Positions 8,507 through 17,916 of a stretch of DNA of 57,671 bases are shown here, piece after piece. The notes under the pieces were generated by a model. That model was given only the letters and a program-made list of their open reading frames with translations, was not told the origin of the DNA and searched no databases. Position numbers and translations under genes: made by a program. How positions within the stretch are numbered: the stretch's first letter is position 1; each line of letters begins with the position of its first letter. The stretch lies in the NCBI GenBank assembly GCA_017309115.1, contig JAFLEF010000049.1, forward strand, positions 1-57,671. Reading direction: 5' to 3'. The DNA comes from Verrucomicrobiota bacterium (GTDB taxonomy: Bacteria; Verrucomicrobiota; Verrucomicrobiia; Limisphaerales; UBA9464).

Positions 8507-9478
8507 TTACCGGCCGTTCTCTCCGGGTTCGGTGCCGAGTAATTCTGCGGTGAAGGCAGCCAAGTCAGTTGCCGCCAGAGCATGTCGATGCCATTGCCTC
8601 AAGATTCCGGCTTGGTGGCACTGCTCCAACTGGGCCCCAACCTCCTCCGGGACCTGGCCGAAGCGGGCCAGCACCACATCGCGGATGGCTTCTCGAAGAC
8701 CTTCTTCGCGACCTTCTTCACGGCCTTCTTGGCGGGCGAGACGTTCTAAGGTGGTGACAAAGGGCATGGTCTTATCGGGAGTTTGTTCCAGCAGTTGCTG
8801 ACGAAGAGTTATTTCCTCGCGCTCCGACAGCGGCAAGAACCAATCCGTGAGCCGCAGGAGTTGATACAGCGTCTCCCGATCGATGGTGTCTTCGGCCAGA
8901 TGTCGCAGGAGCTCCAACTTGCGCTGATACCGAAACGGGGTGTTCCGTTTCGATCGTAGGGCAATCAAGTGCGCGCGGATGACCCAGGCGATTGGGTCGC
9001 CCGGTCGGTTCAACTGTTCCTCGGAAAAATCCAGCAGCTTGCAGGTGGGAAACCCAAACTCGAGCCAACACCCACCCAGGCGGCGTTGGTAGGTCCCGGA
9101 ACGATACCGGGAATCCCCGTCGGCCAAGACCGCCAGACTGATCACCGGCCGGCGATGCCGCAGGTCCAACCGCTCTTGGCACAGGAACATTCGCTCCGCC
9201 AGTTGGGCATCCGGCTGGGTTTGGATCTCCACGTGCACCAAAATCCAGGCCTCAGTGCCATCGCACTGATAGGTCCGAATCAATTTGTCCACATACTGGC
9301 GTCCGGCTTCAGCGTCGTGTTCCAGCGCTTGCAGCTCCGTGTCGAGGAAGACCACCTCCCGCGACCAGTCGATCAGCGCTTCGACCTCCGGGAAACACAG
9401 CGCCAGGAAAGGCCGCAGGAACTTCTCGAGCGCCTCTTTCCAAGGGCTATCGAAGTCGTTGCGCTCGCCATCAGTCAC
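8507..9478 (-). CDS. Rpn/YhgA-family PD-(D/E)XK nuclease (putative transposase)
   Basis: The protein has 323 residues. The N-terminal half fits the Rpn/PDDEXK transposase-like family: GRQYVDKLIRTY (D64), then AWILVHVEIQTQPD with E84 and Q86 in the E-x-Q/K position. The middle region has ISLAVLADG and FGFPTCKLLDF, as in the family. The C-terminus carries the charged RQEGREEGREEGLREA helix that typically ends these proteins. Family members cleave DNA in a RecA-independent way and promote recombination. The gene fills the space between two inverted copies of a dispersed hairpin repeat, with its stop one base inside the left copy and its start about 56 bases from the right one. Nothing looks truncated. 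Confidence 0.85.
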   Translation of the reverse strand: MTDGERNDFDSPWKEALEKFLRPFLALCFPEVEALIDWSREVVFLDTELQALEHDAEAGRQYVDKLIRTYQCDGTEAWILVHVEIQTQPDAQLAERMFLCQERLDLRHRRPVISLAVLADGDSRYRSGTYQRRLGGCWLEFGFPTCKLLDFSEEQLNRPGDPIAWVIRAHLIALRSKRNTPFRYQRKLELLRHLAEDTIDRETLYQLLRLTDWFLPLSEREEITLRQQLLEQTPDKTMPFVTTLERLARQEGREEGREEGLREAIRDVVLARFGQVPEEVGAQLEQCHQAGILRQWHRHALAATDLAAFTAELLGTEPGENGR

Positions 9479-9534
9479 CCGGCCACTTCAGCACGCTTTC
9501 ACCCACCTCCACCATCGCCAGATTTAACGAGCGC

Positions 9535-9606
9535 CAATGGACCGCCAAGCCGTCCCTGCGCTTCCGCGCGCCGCACCAAAGCGCGGCCTTTGCTGGTCTG
9601 CGTCGA
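9535..9606 (-). repeat. Dispersed hairpin element (family H), right copy, inverted
   Basis: Read on the minus strand this is GACGCAGACCAGCAAAGGCC, then GCGCTT and AAGCGC arms, then AGGGACGGCTTGGCGGTCCATT. It is the inverted partner of 8437-8505 and lies upstream of the Rpn start. Confidence 0.75.
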
Positions 9607-9939
9607 ATAAACACCCGCTTCGACAAGGCCCCAGTGAGAGTGACCCCGGGGTAAAACTCGGAGGGGAAAAAGACCAATCTGGAAAACATGAAAACAGGAG
9701 GCGGACGAGGACGATCTAACGCGAAGCGCTTCTTCATTCGTGCCCTTCGATTGATTCGCGATCCCATTTCCCATTCGTGTTTCCGCGCTTCATTCGTGGT
9801 CAAAATGCCTGGCAACTTCGTTTGCTAATAGAAGGTCTGCCGCACTCCATAGGCGAACGGCTCCGCGGAGCGTCGCCCTACCGGGGGAGCGTTTTGCTTT
9901 TTGTCTCTCAACTCTCAACTTTCAACTCTCAACTACGTT
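9607..9939. other. Gene-free intergenic region with palindromic and heptamer repeats
   Basis: No credible gene is seen. It holds CATTCGTG words (9738-9800), a GGCTCCGCGGAGCGTCGCC palindrome with CCTACC (about 9857-9885), and a CTCAACT heptamer run (9903-9933) that abuts the stop of the next gene. The same three modules recur in other intergenic regions. Confidence 0.7.
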
Positions 9940-11838
9940 TCAAGGCAGATCCAACCGTCCCCAGTCTTCCGGGCGTCCCTGCACACCAGAACGCGGCGCC
10001 CAGGCGAGGCGCGAACGATTGATGTTCTCGCCCGGGGCGGCGTCGGCCTTGTCGCCGTCGTAGACCAAGACGTTGAAGCCGAGACGCGCACCCGTGGCGC
10101 CCAACTCCGACCGGGGAATCGCCACTCGAAGCGCATAGCCATCGGCAGTTTTCCAGGAGATCAGTCGTGTGCCCGGGGCAGTCTCTTCGACCAATCCCGG
10201 TCGGGCATCGGCATCCCGAGCGCCGCGGACGTGGCCGGCGGAATCGAAGGGAAAGATGCCCACCTTGTAACAACCCAGGGTATGGCCCGACCCCGGATTC
10301 GGATCCAAACACAGCTCGACGGAATCGCTGCGCCAATGCCCCTTGATATCGTTGGGCGCAATGTTGCTCACCACGACGTCATCGTGCACCCGAACCTCCA
10401 CCCACAGCGTGGAGTCATCGACGGCCAACCGGAATTCGGCCGAACTGTCCGCCGCATTCGTAACGGTGCCCTGCCACGTGTCCTGCGGTCGAATAGAGTG
10501 AACTTGCAGCGCCTTCCACCGAGGATCTTCATCCTGGCGGGTTAACTCGAGCGGCGGCGTCACCCGGGAAGCGGTCAAGCGGGGCACCGGATGCAAGCGA
10601 ACGGCGGCGTTCACCGGAGGCACCAACGCAGCCACGCGAACCGACAACTCGGCATCAGCGGGCCGGCCCACCGGAGGAATCACCCGAATCGGCCACCGTT
10701 GGAATCCTGTGGTCGCTCCGCTCACCGCCGCCGAGCCCACTTCGACCTTCCAACCCTCCGGCACAGTCCACTCGCTCACCCCTGGAACCGACGCCGCCGT
10801 GGGAAGATCGAGGTAAACCACATTGGTTTCGCCCGCGACCACCGGAACGTCAGGCGCGAACGCTTGGGCCACGTGGCGGATACCCTGCTCCTGGACCCAC
10901 GCTTGATAAAACTCCACCGCCGGCCGCGCGACGAATCGAACACCCGATTCCGCGACGGTGTCGGCCACGGCTGGGGCGTTCACCGGTTTCACGGAATCCT
11001 CCACCGGCAGTCCTCGAAACAAGTCCACTTCATCGGTCGCGAAGGGCACCACACTCTTGACCAGGGTCCAGTTCTGCGGACGCCGCAGCCACGGGGAATT
11101 CACGAAGCCGCCAAAGCCCTGGGACCGGTGCTGCGACAACGCCACTCCCGCGATCTGACCCGGACTGCGCCCATCGGCGAGGGGTTGGTTGACTTCAATC
11201 GTGGCCCCGGTTCCGGCCGGTCCGCCGTAGTACAATTTGCGCACCTGCCACGGAGACAGTCCCTCATCCTTCAGTTGTTCGGGAAATCGGGACGGATCCG
11301 CTGCCGCATCGAAGGCTTCGATGGCCAGCAGACCGGCCGCCTGATGATTCCCGTGCTGTCCGGGATTCGGCGCCGGATTCATGGTCACCATCACCTCCGG
11401 TCGCAACGCCCGCACCAGACGGACCAAGCGACGTAAGGTTTCCTCGTGTCCCCACTTCTCCAGCGTGATCGCCAGGCTCTCGGTGTAGGCGAAGTCGGCC
11501 TGGTCCAGGAAGTAGCAGTACCGCACCCCGAGCAGGTGGAGGCAGTCCCGCAACTCCGCTTCCCGCAACACCCCCAGAGCCCTGCCCGACTGCGTGCCGA
11601 CCATATTTCCCCCGCCTTCACCGCGCGTGCAATACACGTTGGCCACAACTTTGCCGCGGCCCAGCGCGTAGGCCGCCAAGGTTCCCGCGGCGCCGGTCTC
11701 ATCATCCGGATGCGCAAATACTCCCATCAGATCCACCTTGAGAAGCGCGGCCCCCTGCGGCGGCTCGGAGGTCTGCGCGAAAATCCCGACCACCAAACCG
11801 AAAACGCCCAGGAAGAGCTTCCAACAGAGTCCGCGCAT
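9940..11838 (-). CDS. Secreted PIG-L/LmbE-type deacetylase with C-terminal CBM9-like domain
   Basis: The protein has about 632 residues. A signal peptide (MRGLCWKLFLGVFGLVVGIFAQ) is followed by AHPDDE at residues 42-47, the zinc-binding signature of the PIG-L/LmbE N-deacetylase family. The later GQHGNHQAAG supplies the downstream histidines. The fold covers roughly the first 250 residues. A middle region of unknown role follows. The last 200 residues (DDSTLWVEVRVHDDVV, WRSDSVELCLDPN, AIPRSELGA, GFNVLVYDGD) resemble the family 9 carbohydrate-binding/DOMON-like sandwich. It probably removes acetyl groups from an amino-sugar polymer or glycoconjugate outside the cytoplasm. An in-frame ATG exists at 11886, but the sequence there derives from an intergenic repeat, so I prefer 11838. 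Confidence 0.82.
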   Translation of the reverse strand: MRGLCWKLFLGVFGLVVGIFAQTSEPPQGAALLKVDLMGVFAHPDDETGAAGTLAAYALGRGKVVANVYCTRGEGGGNMVGTQSGRALGVLREAELRDCLHLLGVRYCYFLDQADFAYTESLAITLEKWGHEETLRRLVRLVRALRPEVMVTMNPAPNPGQHGNHQAAGLLAIEAFDAAADPSRFPEQLKDEGLSPWQVRKLYYGGPAGTGATIEVNQPLADGRSPGQIAGVALSQHRSQGFGGFVNSPWLRRPQNWTLVKSVVPFATDEVDLFRGLPVEDSVKPVNAPAVADTVAESGVRFVARPAVEFYQAWVQEQGIRHVAQAFAPDVPVVAGETNVVYLDLPTAASVPGVSEWTVPEGWKVEVGSAAVSGATTGFQRWPIRVIPPVGRPADAELSVRVAALVPPVNAAVRLHPVPRLTASRVTPPLELTRQDEDPRWKALQVHSIRPQDTWQGTVTNAADSSAEFRLAVDDSTLWVEVRVHDDVVVSNIAPNDIKGHWRSDSVELCLDPNPGSGHTLGCYKVGIFPFDSAGHVRGARDADARPGLVEETAPGTRLISWKTADGYALRVAIPRSELGATGARLGFNVLVYDGDKADAAPGENINRSRLAWAPRSGVQGRPEDWGRLDLP

Positions 11839-12037
11839 GACCGCATCCAAGCCCGAAGCCCGCCGGGAAACCACCCGGAAATCCATCAGCTGAGAGCTGA
11901 AGGCAACGCGGGAGGGGGAGAACGTGGGAGGGGGAGACTTTGGAGCCCTCCGAGGCGCACAACTTCACGCCCATTGTCCGGCAGGCGACTCAACGGCTTA
12001 CCGTTTATCCGACCGCTTTACCTCTCAACTCTCAGCT

Positions 12038-12200
12038 CTGATTCTGCTGCAAAACCCTTTCCGGCCAATTTTGCCCCCATCAAATTACCCTCCGCCGAAA
12101 TCAAAGCGTCCTATAGGTCAAAAGGTATCGTTAACTATTTGAACGTTTCCGAGCGCCGTCGATTCGATTCCGAAAACAGGGGGTTTTGCAGCAGAATCAG
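12038..12200. mobile_element. MITE-like 163-bp element with perfect 20-bp terminal inverted repeats
   Basis: CTGATTCTGCTGCAAAACCC at 12038-12057 is repeated exactly as its reverse complement at 12181-12200. The 123-base interior is non-coding and visibly more A+T-rich than its surroundings. The element sits inside a CTCAACT/CTCAGCT heptamer run, with heptamers on both sides, as if it had inserted into it. No transposase gene is present. Confidence 0.65.
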
Positions 12201-12226
12201 CTCTCTCAGCTCTCAGTTTCCCTTAG

Positions 12227-13141
12227 TCACTGATGTGGCAGCCCGCCGTTGGTGCGCTCCCACAGCCAAGCGTAGTCCGGATTGTCCCCGGCGTCCCAGC
12301 CGATGGCTTCGGCCGCGGTCACGGTACGCACGGGTGGTCCCGTCCGGGGATCGCGCCACTTGGGCAGTTCCCCGTGGCCGTCGGCAAAGCTCAGCGCCCC
12401 TCGGCCCCCGTGCCGTCGCGCTGGCCAATGCGCGGGCCATTTCCAGTTGGGTCCTTTGAACCACTGAAACTGGAACATCCCATTCTTGATGGTCAGCTCG
12501 TGTTCATCGATGAAGACCCAAGTATGCGCTGGGGACGTGCGGTTGAAGTCGGAATAACGCACAAACGCCGTCGGGCTATACACAAAGGTTCCATCCGGCG
12601 GGATTCCCAATCCATCGCCCATCACGATGTACTGGTTCATGGTGTAGCTTCGTACCCGGAGTGGCCCCCGTTGCCGGGTCAGATTGGTGCGGCTGGTGTC
12701 ACCTGGACAGTGAAAGACATCCGCCGTGCCGATATAGGGCCCGAGATGCCCCGGTCCGGGCGCCACCAACATCTGCCGGTTGGTCAGGTCACTCAGATCC
12801 CGAGCAAAGAACGGCGATACGATTCCGTCCACCCAGCGGATCGCGTTGGTCGTGGAAATCGACGTCTCACTGGGTGACAAATAGCCATTGTGATCATCGG
12901 CATAGAGATGGAAGGCCGTTTGCAGTTGCCGAAGATTGTTCAGGCAAAGGATCCCGTTGGCCTTTTCCTTGGCCCGAGCCAGCGCCGGCAGTAACAGGCC
13001 CGCCAGGATCGCAATGATGGCAATCACCACCAGCAACTCGATCAGTGTGAACGCCCGGCTTGGACCCACCGGAAGCCACGGATGAACTACGGCATTCTCG
13101 CGCGGGGTCGGAGCCTCCCTTTCCTGTCTGGGCCGAGTCAC
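12227..13141 (-). CDS. Prepilin-like protein with N-terminal methylation motif and H-X9-DG domain
   Basis: The N-terminal region holds [15 protein letters not shown] followed by [13 protein letters not shown]. This is the type IV prepilin/pseudopilin leader with cleavage before F and the conserved glutamate at position 5. The C-terminal part contains [15 protein letters not shown], an exact H-X9-DG match to the processing-associated domain typical of Planctomycetes and Verrucomicrobia. Cysteines in CLNNL and FHCPGD could form a disulfide. Such proteins are numerous per genome in these phyla and are thought to be surface or pseudopilus-like; their function is not established. The frame extends to an ATG at 13261, but that overlaps the next gene by about 110 bases. 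I give the GTG at 13141; a start closer to the leader is also possible. Confidence 0.85.
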   Translation of the reverse strand: MTRPRQEREAPTPRENAVVHPWLPVGPSRAFTLIELLVVIAIIAILAGLLLPALARAKEKANGILCLNNLRQLQTAFHLYADDHNGYLSPSETSISTTNAIRWVDGIVSPFFARDLSDLTNRQMLVAPGPGHLGPYIGTADVFHCPGDTSRTNLTRQRGPLRVRSYTMNQYIVMGDGLGIPPDGTFVYSPTAFVRYSDFNRTSPAHTWVFIDEHELTIKNGMFQFQWFKGPNWKWPAHWPARRHGGRGALSFADGHGELPKWRDPRTGPPVRTVTAAEAIGWDAGDNPDYAWLWERTNGGLPHQ

Positions 13142-13151
13142 ATGACGGTCC

Positions 13152-13937
13152 TCACGGTCGACGAAGCCGAAAATATCGGTGGGTTTCACTCGCCTCGACG
13201 ATGATATCTGGGCCGCCGACCCCGGGAACCGGCAGCCACTCAGCATCGGGACGAAGTTCATCCGTGAACTCTAGAATCCAGTTCCCCAGACTTCCGGGCC
13301 ACGTCAGGCGCAGGCCTTCGGGGGTTATCTGCGGAACCAGGGGGATCGCCGGCGGTAGCCCCGCCGCAATGGGTTCACCCGGCAGGGGGTTCCAGTCGTA
13401 AGCGGCCAGTTCGAATGGGGTAGTGAAGGTGGTGTCCGGGCGCGTGAACCTGATCCAGCCGTAATGAAGTCCGTCTTCGAGAGCAAACCGGATTCCAAAG
13501 AGCAATTCCGTCCTATTCCGCCAGTAAGCCCCCGGGAGATTCTTGGCGACATCGTAGTAACGCCATTCAGCGCCGGGAAAGCTCCGGACTTGGTCGTACC
13601 CCCCCAGAGACACCTGATTACCGCCCCCTTCATTGGCTACCGGCGGGTTGGTTGACGAAACCAACTCTCCAGACTGAAACGGAATCCGACTACCGTTTGC
13701 TGCGAGATTACGGCCGGACTCATGACTGCGGAGTACGAAGCCAATTCTATGATAATCCTCTTGCGGGTCCAAGCTACCCCCAAATCCGACCAAGTAATCA
13801 AACTCGACCAATCCATCATTATCAAAGTCAAACGTGGCGGCAATAGCATCCTCTAACACTGGGGGACCCAAAACACTGCCAACACTCGAAAAACCGTGAA
13901 CAATCGAGAGCCCGATTATTAATAGTATTTTGTACAT
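13152..13937 (-). CDS. Secreted protein of unknown function
   Basis: This 261-residue protein begins with a signal peptide ([21 protein letters not shown]). The main part ([35 protein letters not shown]) looks like an all-beta domain, and a DxDxDG-like loop near residue 37 may bind calcium. The C-terminal 60 residues ([18 protein letters not shown], ending YFRLRRP) match a short sandwich module seen at the C-termini of many secreted verrucomicrobial proteins. I do not recognise a named family. It lies 23 bases after the large secreted protein and 11 bases before the prepilin-like gene, so the three may be cotranscribed. Base composition is somewhat more A+T-rich than in neighbouring genes. 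Confidence 0.75.
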   Translation of the reverse strand: MYKILLIIGLSIVHGFSSVGSVLGPPVLEDAIAATFDFDNDGLVEFDYLVGFGGSLDPQEDYHRIGFVLRSHESGRNLAANGSRIPFQSGELVSSTNPPVANEGGGNQVSLGGYDQVRSFPGAEWRYYDVAKNLPGAYWRNRTELLFGIRFALEDGLHYGWIRFTRPDTTFTTPFELAAYDWNPLPGEPIAAGLPPAIPLVPQITPEGLRLTWPGSLGNWILEFTDELRPDAEWLPVPGVGGPDIIVEASETHRYFRLRRP

Positions 13938-13960
13938 ATTTTTTATACACGTCTCTTCTG

Positions 13961-16900
13961 TTATTGGCCGTCGACCCGGGGAATCAAAATATACCCTCGA
14001 GGAGAACCTGAAAGCGTTCCAGCCCCCACCACGGTCTCATTGTCGCTCACCGCATTTGCACTCTGCAGGACCCAACCGGGCCCGTGGATGAAATGTCGGT
14101 CATTTAGATCTTTCCACACGCTCCCGGTATGAAAGACCGCTCGGCGGTCCGGGTCACTGGAGTTCGCTCCCGACCAACCCACCATCAATGAGGATGAGTT
14201 GATCCCCAATACTTCACTTTGCAGGTCAATGACATTGACTCGTTTCAGGGCACTTAGTGATGACGGAAGAGTTGGAATTCCGCTTCCATCAGGATACCAG
14301 CACACTGCTAATTTCGGGCTTAGTAGGCTATTGTACATCCGTCCACCTGCTACGCTAGCTCCCCCTTTTAAAGATACGGCATTTGCTACTCCTGATCCAT
14401 CCCCTTGGGTCCAATTATTGGGTGCAGTCAAATAATCATCGTCGGAGAGCGGCGAACCGAAACCGTCATTGCTAAACGGCCTGAGAATGGAGGCCCCCCC
14501 CAGAAAGCCACTCGAATACCCCACAACGACCCCTGAATTGTTCACTGCTTTTGCCTCGCCGATGCGCTGATTCATCGGATCTTCGAGGCCGCTGCTGAGA
14601 TCGATTGGGGTTCCCGTGCCAGTCCATAAAGCGGGACGAGTTTTCCCTGAGGAAGTGCTGTACCCCACCGTGCGGGTACCGTCGGGGCTGATAGCCCACG
14701 CTAGGCTGGGTCCTGTTGAGGAAGCGAAGTGCGGCAAGGTGGTCCCGCCCGTGTTGTTATCCAGGATCTGGTAGGCGGAACTACCCCACGAACCCACGAC
14801 TTTGGCCCGATCGGCGGCGACCGTGCTGGGCCGAAACGAGATACCATATGGACGGAAGATCAGCCCGAAGTCTGTGGCTGGAGGCGTTTGAGAGGACAGG
14901 GAAGTCGCCCACAGCGCTCCATGGGTCTCCGCCTGGCCGTAACTGTTCGCCCAAGTTCCAGCGCCGACGATCTGCGGCGGAGTCGTCCAAGTTCCCGCAG
15001 TATTAAACACCCCTGAGTTGACCGCCAATCCGCTCGAAGAATAGAGATTCACTCCAGCCGGTCCGGCCAGCTCCTGCACCGTCCAGTAGGGCCCATCGAA
15101 GATGAGGATATTGACACTGGTGGAGGCGCCGGGGGAATACGCAGGTCCTGGAGTCAACCCGGGCGGGAGCAACCGGCAAACAATCACGTTTTGTTCGGTC
15201 AGCTGGTCCGCTCGGGTGACGACTTGGGCGGTGGCTTCCCCTTGACCAGCCGGGATGGTGATGGTGGCCGTCTTCGAAGCACTGTCGTAAGCCCAAGAAG
15301 ACCCAGTCAGGTAGTAGTCCGCCGTTCCCGAGGTGCCATACGTTGCGGTCAAATCACTGGAGGAACCGGGCTTGAGGTAAACTCCCACGGGAAGTGAGAG
15401 CCTTACGTCCAAGGAGGGTGACGAGGGCGAAAAATGGCTTCGGGTCACCCTCAAGGTCGCTCGCTTAACGGAGGCGGTGTTCTTGTCGTCTCCCACATCG
15501 GGGCTGGCCGTCAACTCGACTACGGGGCGGTTGAGGTCGGGGTCCAGTGGATAGTCATAGGTCGCCCAACCGTCTTGGTCGGGATCGAACGTGCCGTTGG
15601 ATCCTCCGGTTCCGGCATCCACCCAGACGGTAAACCGAAGAAGACCAGGGGAACTCGACAATCCAGCCAAAGTGAAGCTGACCAAGCCATTGGCGGGACT
15701 CAGTTTTGCGGGAACCGGCGTGGTAGTAGTGGTGGTCTCCCAGGCTCCGGTGGTTGGGTTCCAGGCGTAGCTGCTGCGCTGGTACTGAAATCTCAATATT
15801 TTTCCTGCCACACCTTGGGTCTCGATGGGCGATTGACCAGACGAGCGCAGGAGATGCTCCACAATCCGCGCCGAGACGGTCGCCGTTCCCATGCCGTAGG
15901 TCACCTCCCCAATCTGAATTTCCTGAACACCTTTCAGGCGAGAAGGAGAAGCCATGGTCCACTGGGGCAGCACCCGACGGAGCCGGCCGCGCGGGATAAA
16001 GTTCGTCGGCAAAACCGCCGAAGCGTCCCGGTGCTCCATGTGTTGTACCGAGTACGAGTGGGTCGAACCGACGTCGAAATTGGCATCTGTTCCCGAAGCC
16101 AGGGTAGTGAACAAATTAAAGTCGTAGCTCGTGCCGGACAACCGGGTTCCGTACAGGTCCATTGTATGAACGGGCGGTCGATTGCGGGCGTAGAGCCAGC
16201 TGTTGATGTTTTGGAGGCTGGGCATTTTCCAGACGATCCAAAACTTGGCCTTCGCGATTACGCTAGGATTGTTGAGGAAGAAGTTGTCCTGGGGCCAGGT
16301 GGTGAAGTCGTTGTCTCGGATCTCGATCTGGGCGGCAGCTCCTTGAACGGCTAATCCGGCGCAGAAAATTTCATCCGGAATATACCGCCCCAAGGGGAGG
16401 TTGGCATCGGTGGCATGGGAGGGGTAATTTGCTAGGCTGATGTCGGACCAGGTCTTCTGATTGAAGCGACCCCTCAGGCGGATGAGGTTGTCCTTGATCT
16501 TGTATCCAATGTGGTTATCCCCGGAATCAGCCTGACCTACAAACCCCAGGAACCCAATATCGAGGAACGCATTGTTCTCAAACACGAGCGGTCCAATGCT
16601 GTATGTATCGGTGTTGAAGCCAATTCCAGCGCCCAACACCACGTTGTCTTGAAATCGAATTCTGCCGGAAATTACGCCCGTGAGGTTGGCGACGTTGGGG
16701 AAGGGATTTCCGTCCGCTCCCGCCGTTCCAAAAGCAATGGCACCGTCGGTCAAACGAAGTTGGCAGCGCCGGATCACAGCGACCGGCGGATCCGTGACCG
16801 TTCCGCGAGGAACATTTTGGTAAACCACCGGCATGATCATGGTTCCATATCCCCCATGGATCGAATGGAAGTCGGTGACTTCCAGATCTTCGACAATCCA

Positions 16901-17644
16901 AGGATAATCGTTTGGGGCCGCGCCATTGAGGGCTTGGTTCGAGACATAAAACGTTCGAAACCTCACCGGAAAGGCCTCCACTCCTCCACCTTGATGAAGG
17001 TGCGAGGCGGGGACGTCGCCCACGGAACCAAAATTTCGCACGACAACATTCTTGATCCAGCCGGACTCCGCCGCGACATCGATCGCAAAGGATTTATAGC
17101 CAGTGGCATTGGCCTCCGACGCCCAAGCGCCTTGGTTCGCGAAATTGCCGTCCAAATCGAGATTCTCGATGACGATCCGTTTCACGTAAGAGTACTTCCC
17201 TGCCTCGTCAGTCCCACTTGCGATAAGCCAGTGATGCAGAACGTTGTCGGTCCAATACCCCGCCAAGTTCGGATTTCCCTGAACTGAACCCAGCATCAAC
17301 CGGGGTTTGGACGTCGCCGCAGGATCGCCCTTCAACGTGATTGACCGGGTCAAATCCCCTCGGATGGTCAAAGAAGTAATTGGCGACGGCGAAGCGGGAG
17401 CGACCGTATAGGTTCCCTCCCGGAAGTTGATCTGCAGATCGGTCAGACTGGTGTCCGCCAGCCAACCATTGACGAGTTCAAAGGAGAACACAGCCGCATT
17501 ATCCCGGTTCGCCCCGGTTTTGGCACCCCATCCCGCGGGGGAAACCCACTTCTCTGTGGTGGCACCCCAGAGCTCGGACGAAACCAACGAAGAGGAAAGA
17601 AACCAAACCACCAAAAAGAGGAGGTACCAAGTCGAAGGCAGCAA
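13961..17644 (-). CDS. Large secreted beta-helix protein with C-terminal HAF-like repeats
   Basis: The protein has about 1227 residues. After a signal peptide (LLPSTWYLLFLVVWFLSSSL...LWGA), residues up to about 550 read like a right-handed beta-helix (TSLTIRGDLTRSITLKGD, VIENLDLDGN, FENNAFLDIGF). A Calx-beta-like region follows (NTASVKRATLRVTRSHFSPSS). The last roughly 350 residues carry HAF-type repeats (AWAISPDGTRTVGYS, AVNNSGVVVGYS, VSDNETVVGAG), probably a small beta-propeller. The role is unknown, perhaps surface adhesion or polysaccharide binding. An in-frame ATG at 17794 would place a 16-base tandem repeat inside the coding region. I prefer the TTG at 17644, which has GGAGG 4-5 bases upstream and directly precedes the signal peptide. 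Confidence 0.78.
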   Translation of the reverse strand: MLPSTWYLLFLVVWFLSSSLVSSELWGATTEKWVSPAGWGAKTGANRDNAAVFSFELVNGWLADTSLTDLQINFREGTYTVAPASPSPITSLTIRGDLTRSITLKGDPAATSKPRLMLGSVQGNPNLAGYWTDNVLHHWLIASGTDEAGKYSYVKRIVIENLDLDGNFANQGAWASEANATGYKSFAIDVAAESGWIKNVVVRNFGSVGDVPASHLHQGGGVEAFPVRFRTFYVSNQALNGAAPNDYPWIVEDLEVTDFHSIHGGYGTMIMPVVYQNVPRGTVTDPPVAVIRRCQLRLTDGAIAFGTAGADGNPFPNVANLTGVISGRIRFQDNVVLGAGIGFNTDTYSIGPLVFENNAFLDIGFLGFVGQADSGDNHIGYKIKDNLIRLRGRFNQKTWSDISLANYPSHATDANLPLGRYIPDEIFCAGLAVQGAAAQIEIRDNDFTTWPQDNFFLNNPSVIAKAKFWIVWKMPSLQNINSWLYARNRPPVHTMDLYGTRLSGTSYDFNLFTTLASGTDANFDVGSTHSYSVQHMEHRDASAVLPTNFIPRGRLRRVLPQWTMASPSRLKGVQEIQIGEVTYGMGTATVSARIVEHLLRSSGQSPIETQGVAGKILRFQYQRSSYAWNPTTGAWETTTTTTPVPAKLSPANGLVSFTLAGLSSSPGLLRFTVWVDAGTGGSNGTFDPDQDGWATYDYPLDPDLNRPVVELTASPDVGDDKNTASVKRATLRVTRSHFSPSSPSLDVRLSLPVGVYLKPGSSSDLTATYGTSGTADYYLTGSSWAYDSASKTATITIPAGQGEATAQVVTRADQLTEQNVIVCRLLPPGLTPGPAYSPGASTSVNILIFDGPYWTVQELAGPAGVNLYSSSGLAVNSGVFNTAGTWTTPPQIVGAGTWANSYGQAETHGALWATSLSSQTPPATDFGLIFRPYGISFRPSTVAADRAKVVGSWGSSAYQILDNNTGGTTLPHFASSTGPSLAWAISPDGTRTVGYSTSSGKTRPALWTGTGTPIDLSSGLEDPMNQRIGEAKAVNNSGVVVGYSSGFLGGASILRPFSNDGFGSPLSDDDYLTAPNNWTQGDGSGVANAVSLKGGASVAGGRMYNSLLSPKLAVCWYPDGSGIPTLPSSLSALKRVNVIDLQSEVLGINSSSLMVGWSGANSSDPDRRAVFHTGSVWKDLNDRHFIHGPGWVLQSANAVSDNETVVGAGTLSGSPRGYILIPRVDGQ

Positions 17645-17672
17645 AACCCTCCGGCCCTTTGGAGTCGTTAGT

Positions 17673-17752
17673 CCTTGGTCGGGAGGTGCCTTGGTCGGGA
17701 GGTGCCTTGGTCGGGAGGTGCCTTGGTCGGGAGGTGCCTTGGTCGGGAGGTG
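17673..17752. repeat. Five perfect tandem copies of a 16-bp unit
   Basis: CCTTGGTCGGGAGGTG is repeated five times without change (17673-17688 through 17737-17752), followed by a partial CCTTTGG. On the minus strand it lies just before the preferred TTG start of the large secreted protein. If the upstream ATG were used it would encode a HLPTKAPPDQG-like repeat; 16 is not a multiple of three, so the reading frame would shift from unit to unit. Confidence 0.9.
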
Positions 17753-17916
17753 CCTTTGGACGGATCTGATTCCTGACGTTAAAACTACTATCATAGTTAT
17801 TCGAGGGTTAACTGTTGTTACTCCAGCCTACCCCCAAATGTCCAGCGCCATCCCATCCGAACCGAGACAAAATTCATTGCTTGATTAAATGTTCACACTC
17901 GCCGCTTCCCGCTTGA

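Larger units (their letters stand above)
8437..9606. mobile_element. Candidate 1.17-kb mobile unit: Rpn nuclease gene between inverted family-H repeats
   Basis: A single gene of the recombination-promoting nuclease family fills the space between two roughly 70-base imperfect inverted repeats (8437-8505 and 9535-9606). The repeats also occur elsewhere in the window without the gene. No target-site duplication was identified by eye. The arrangement resembles a transposable unit, or a solo nuclease serving a dispersed repeat family as RAYT proteins serve REPs. This is inference from arrangement only. Confidence 0.45.
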
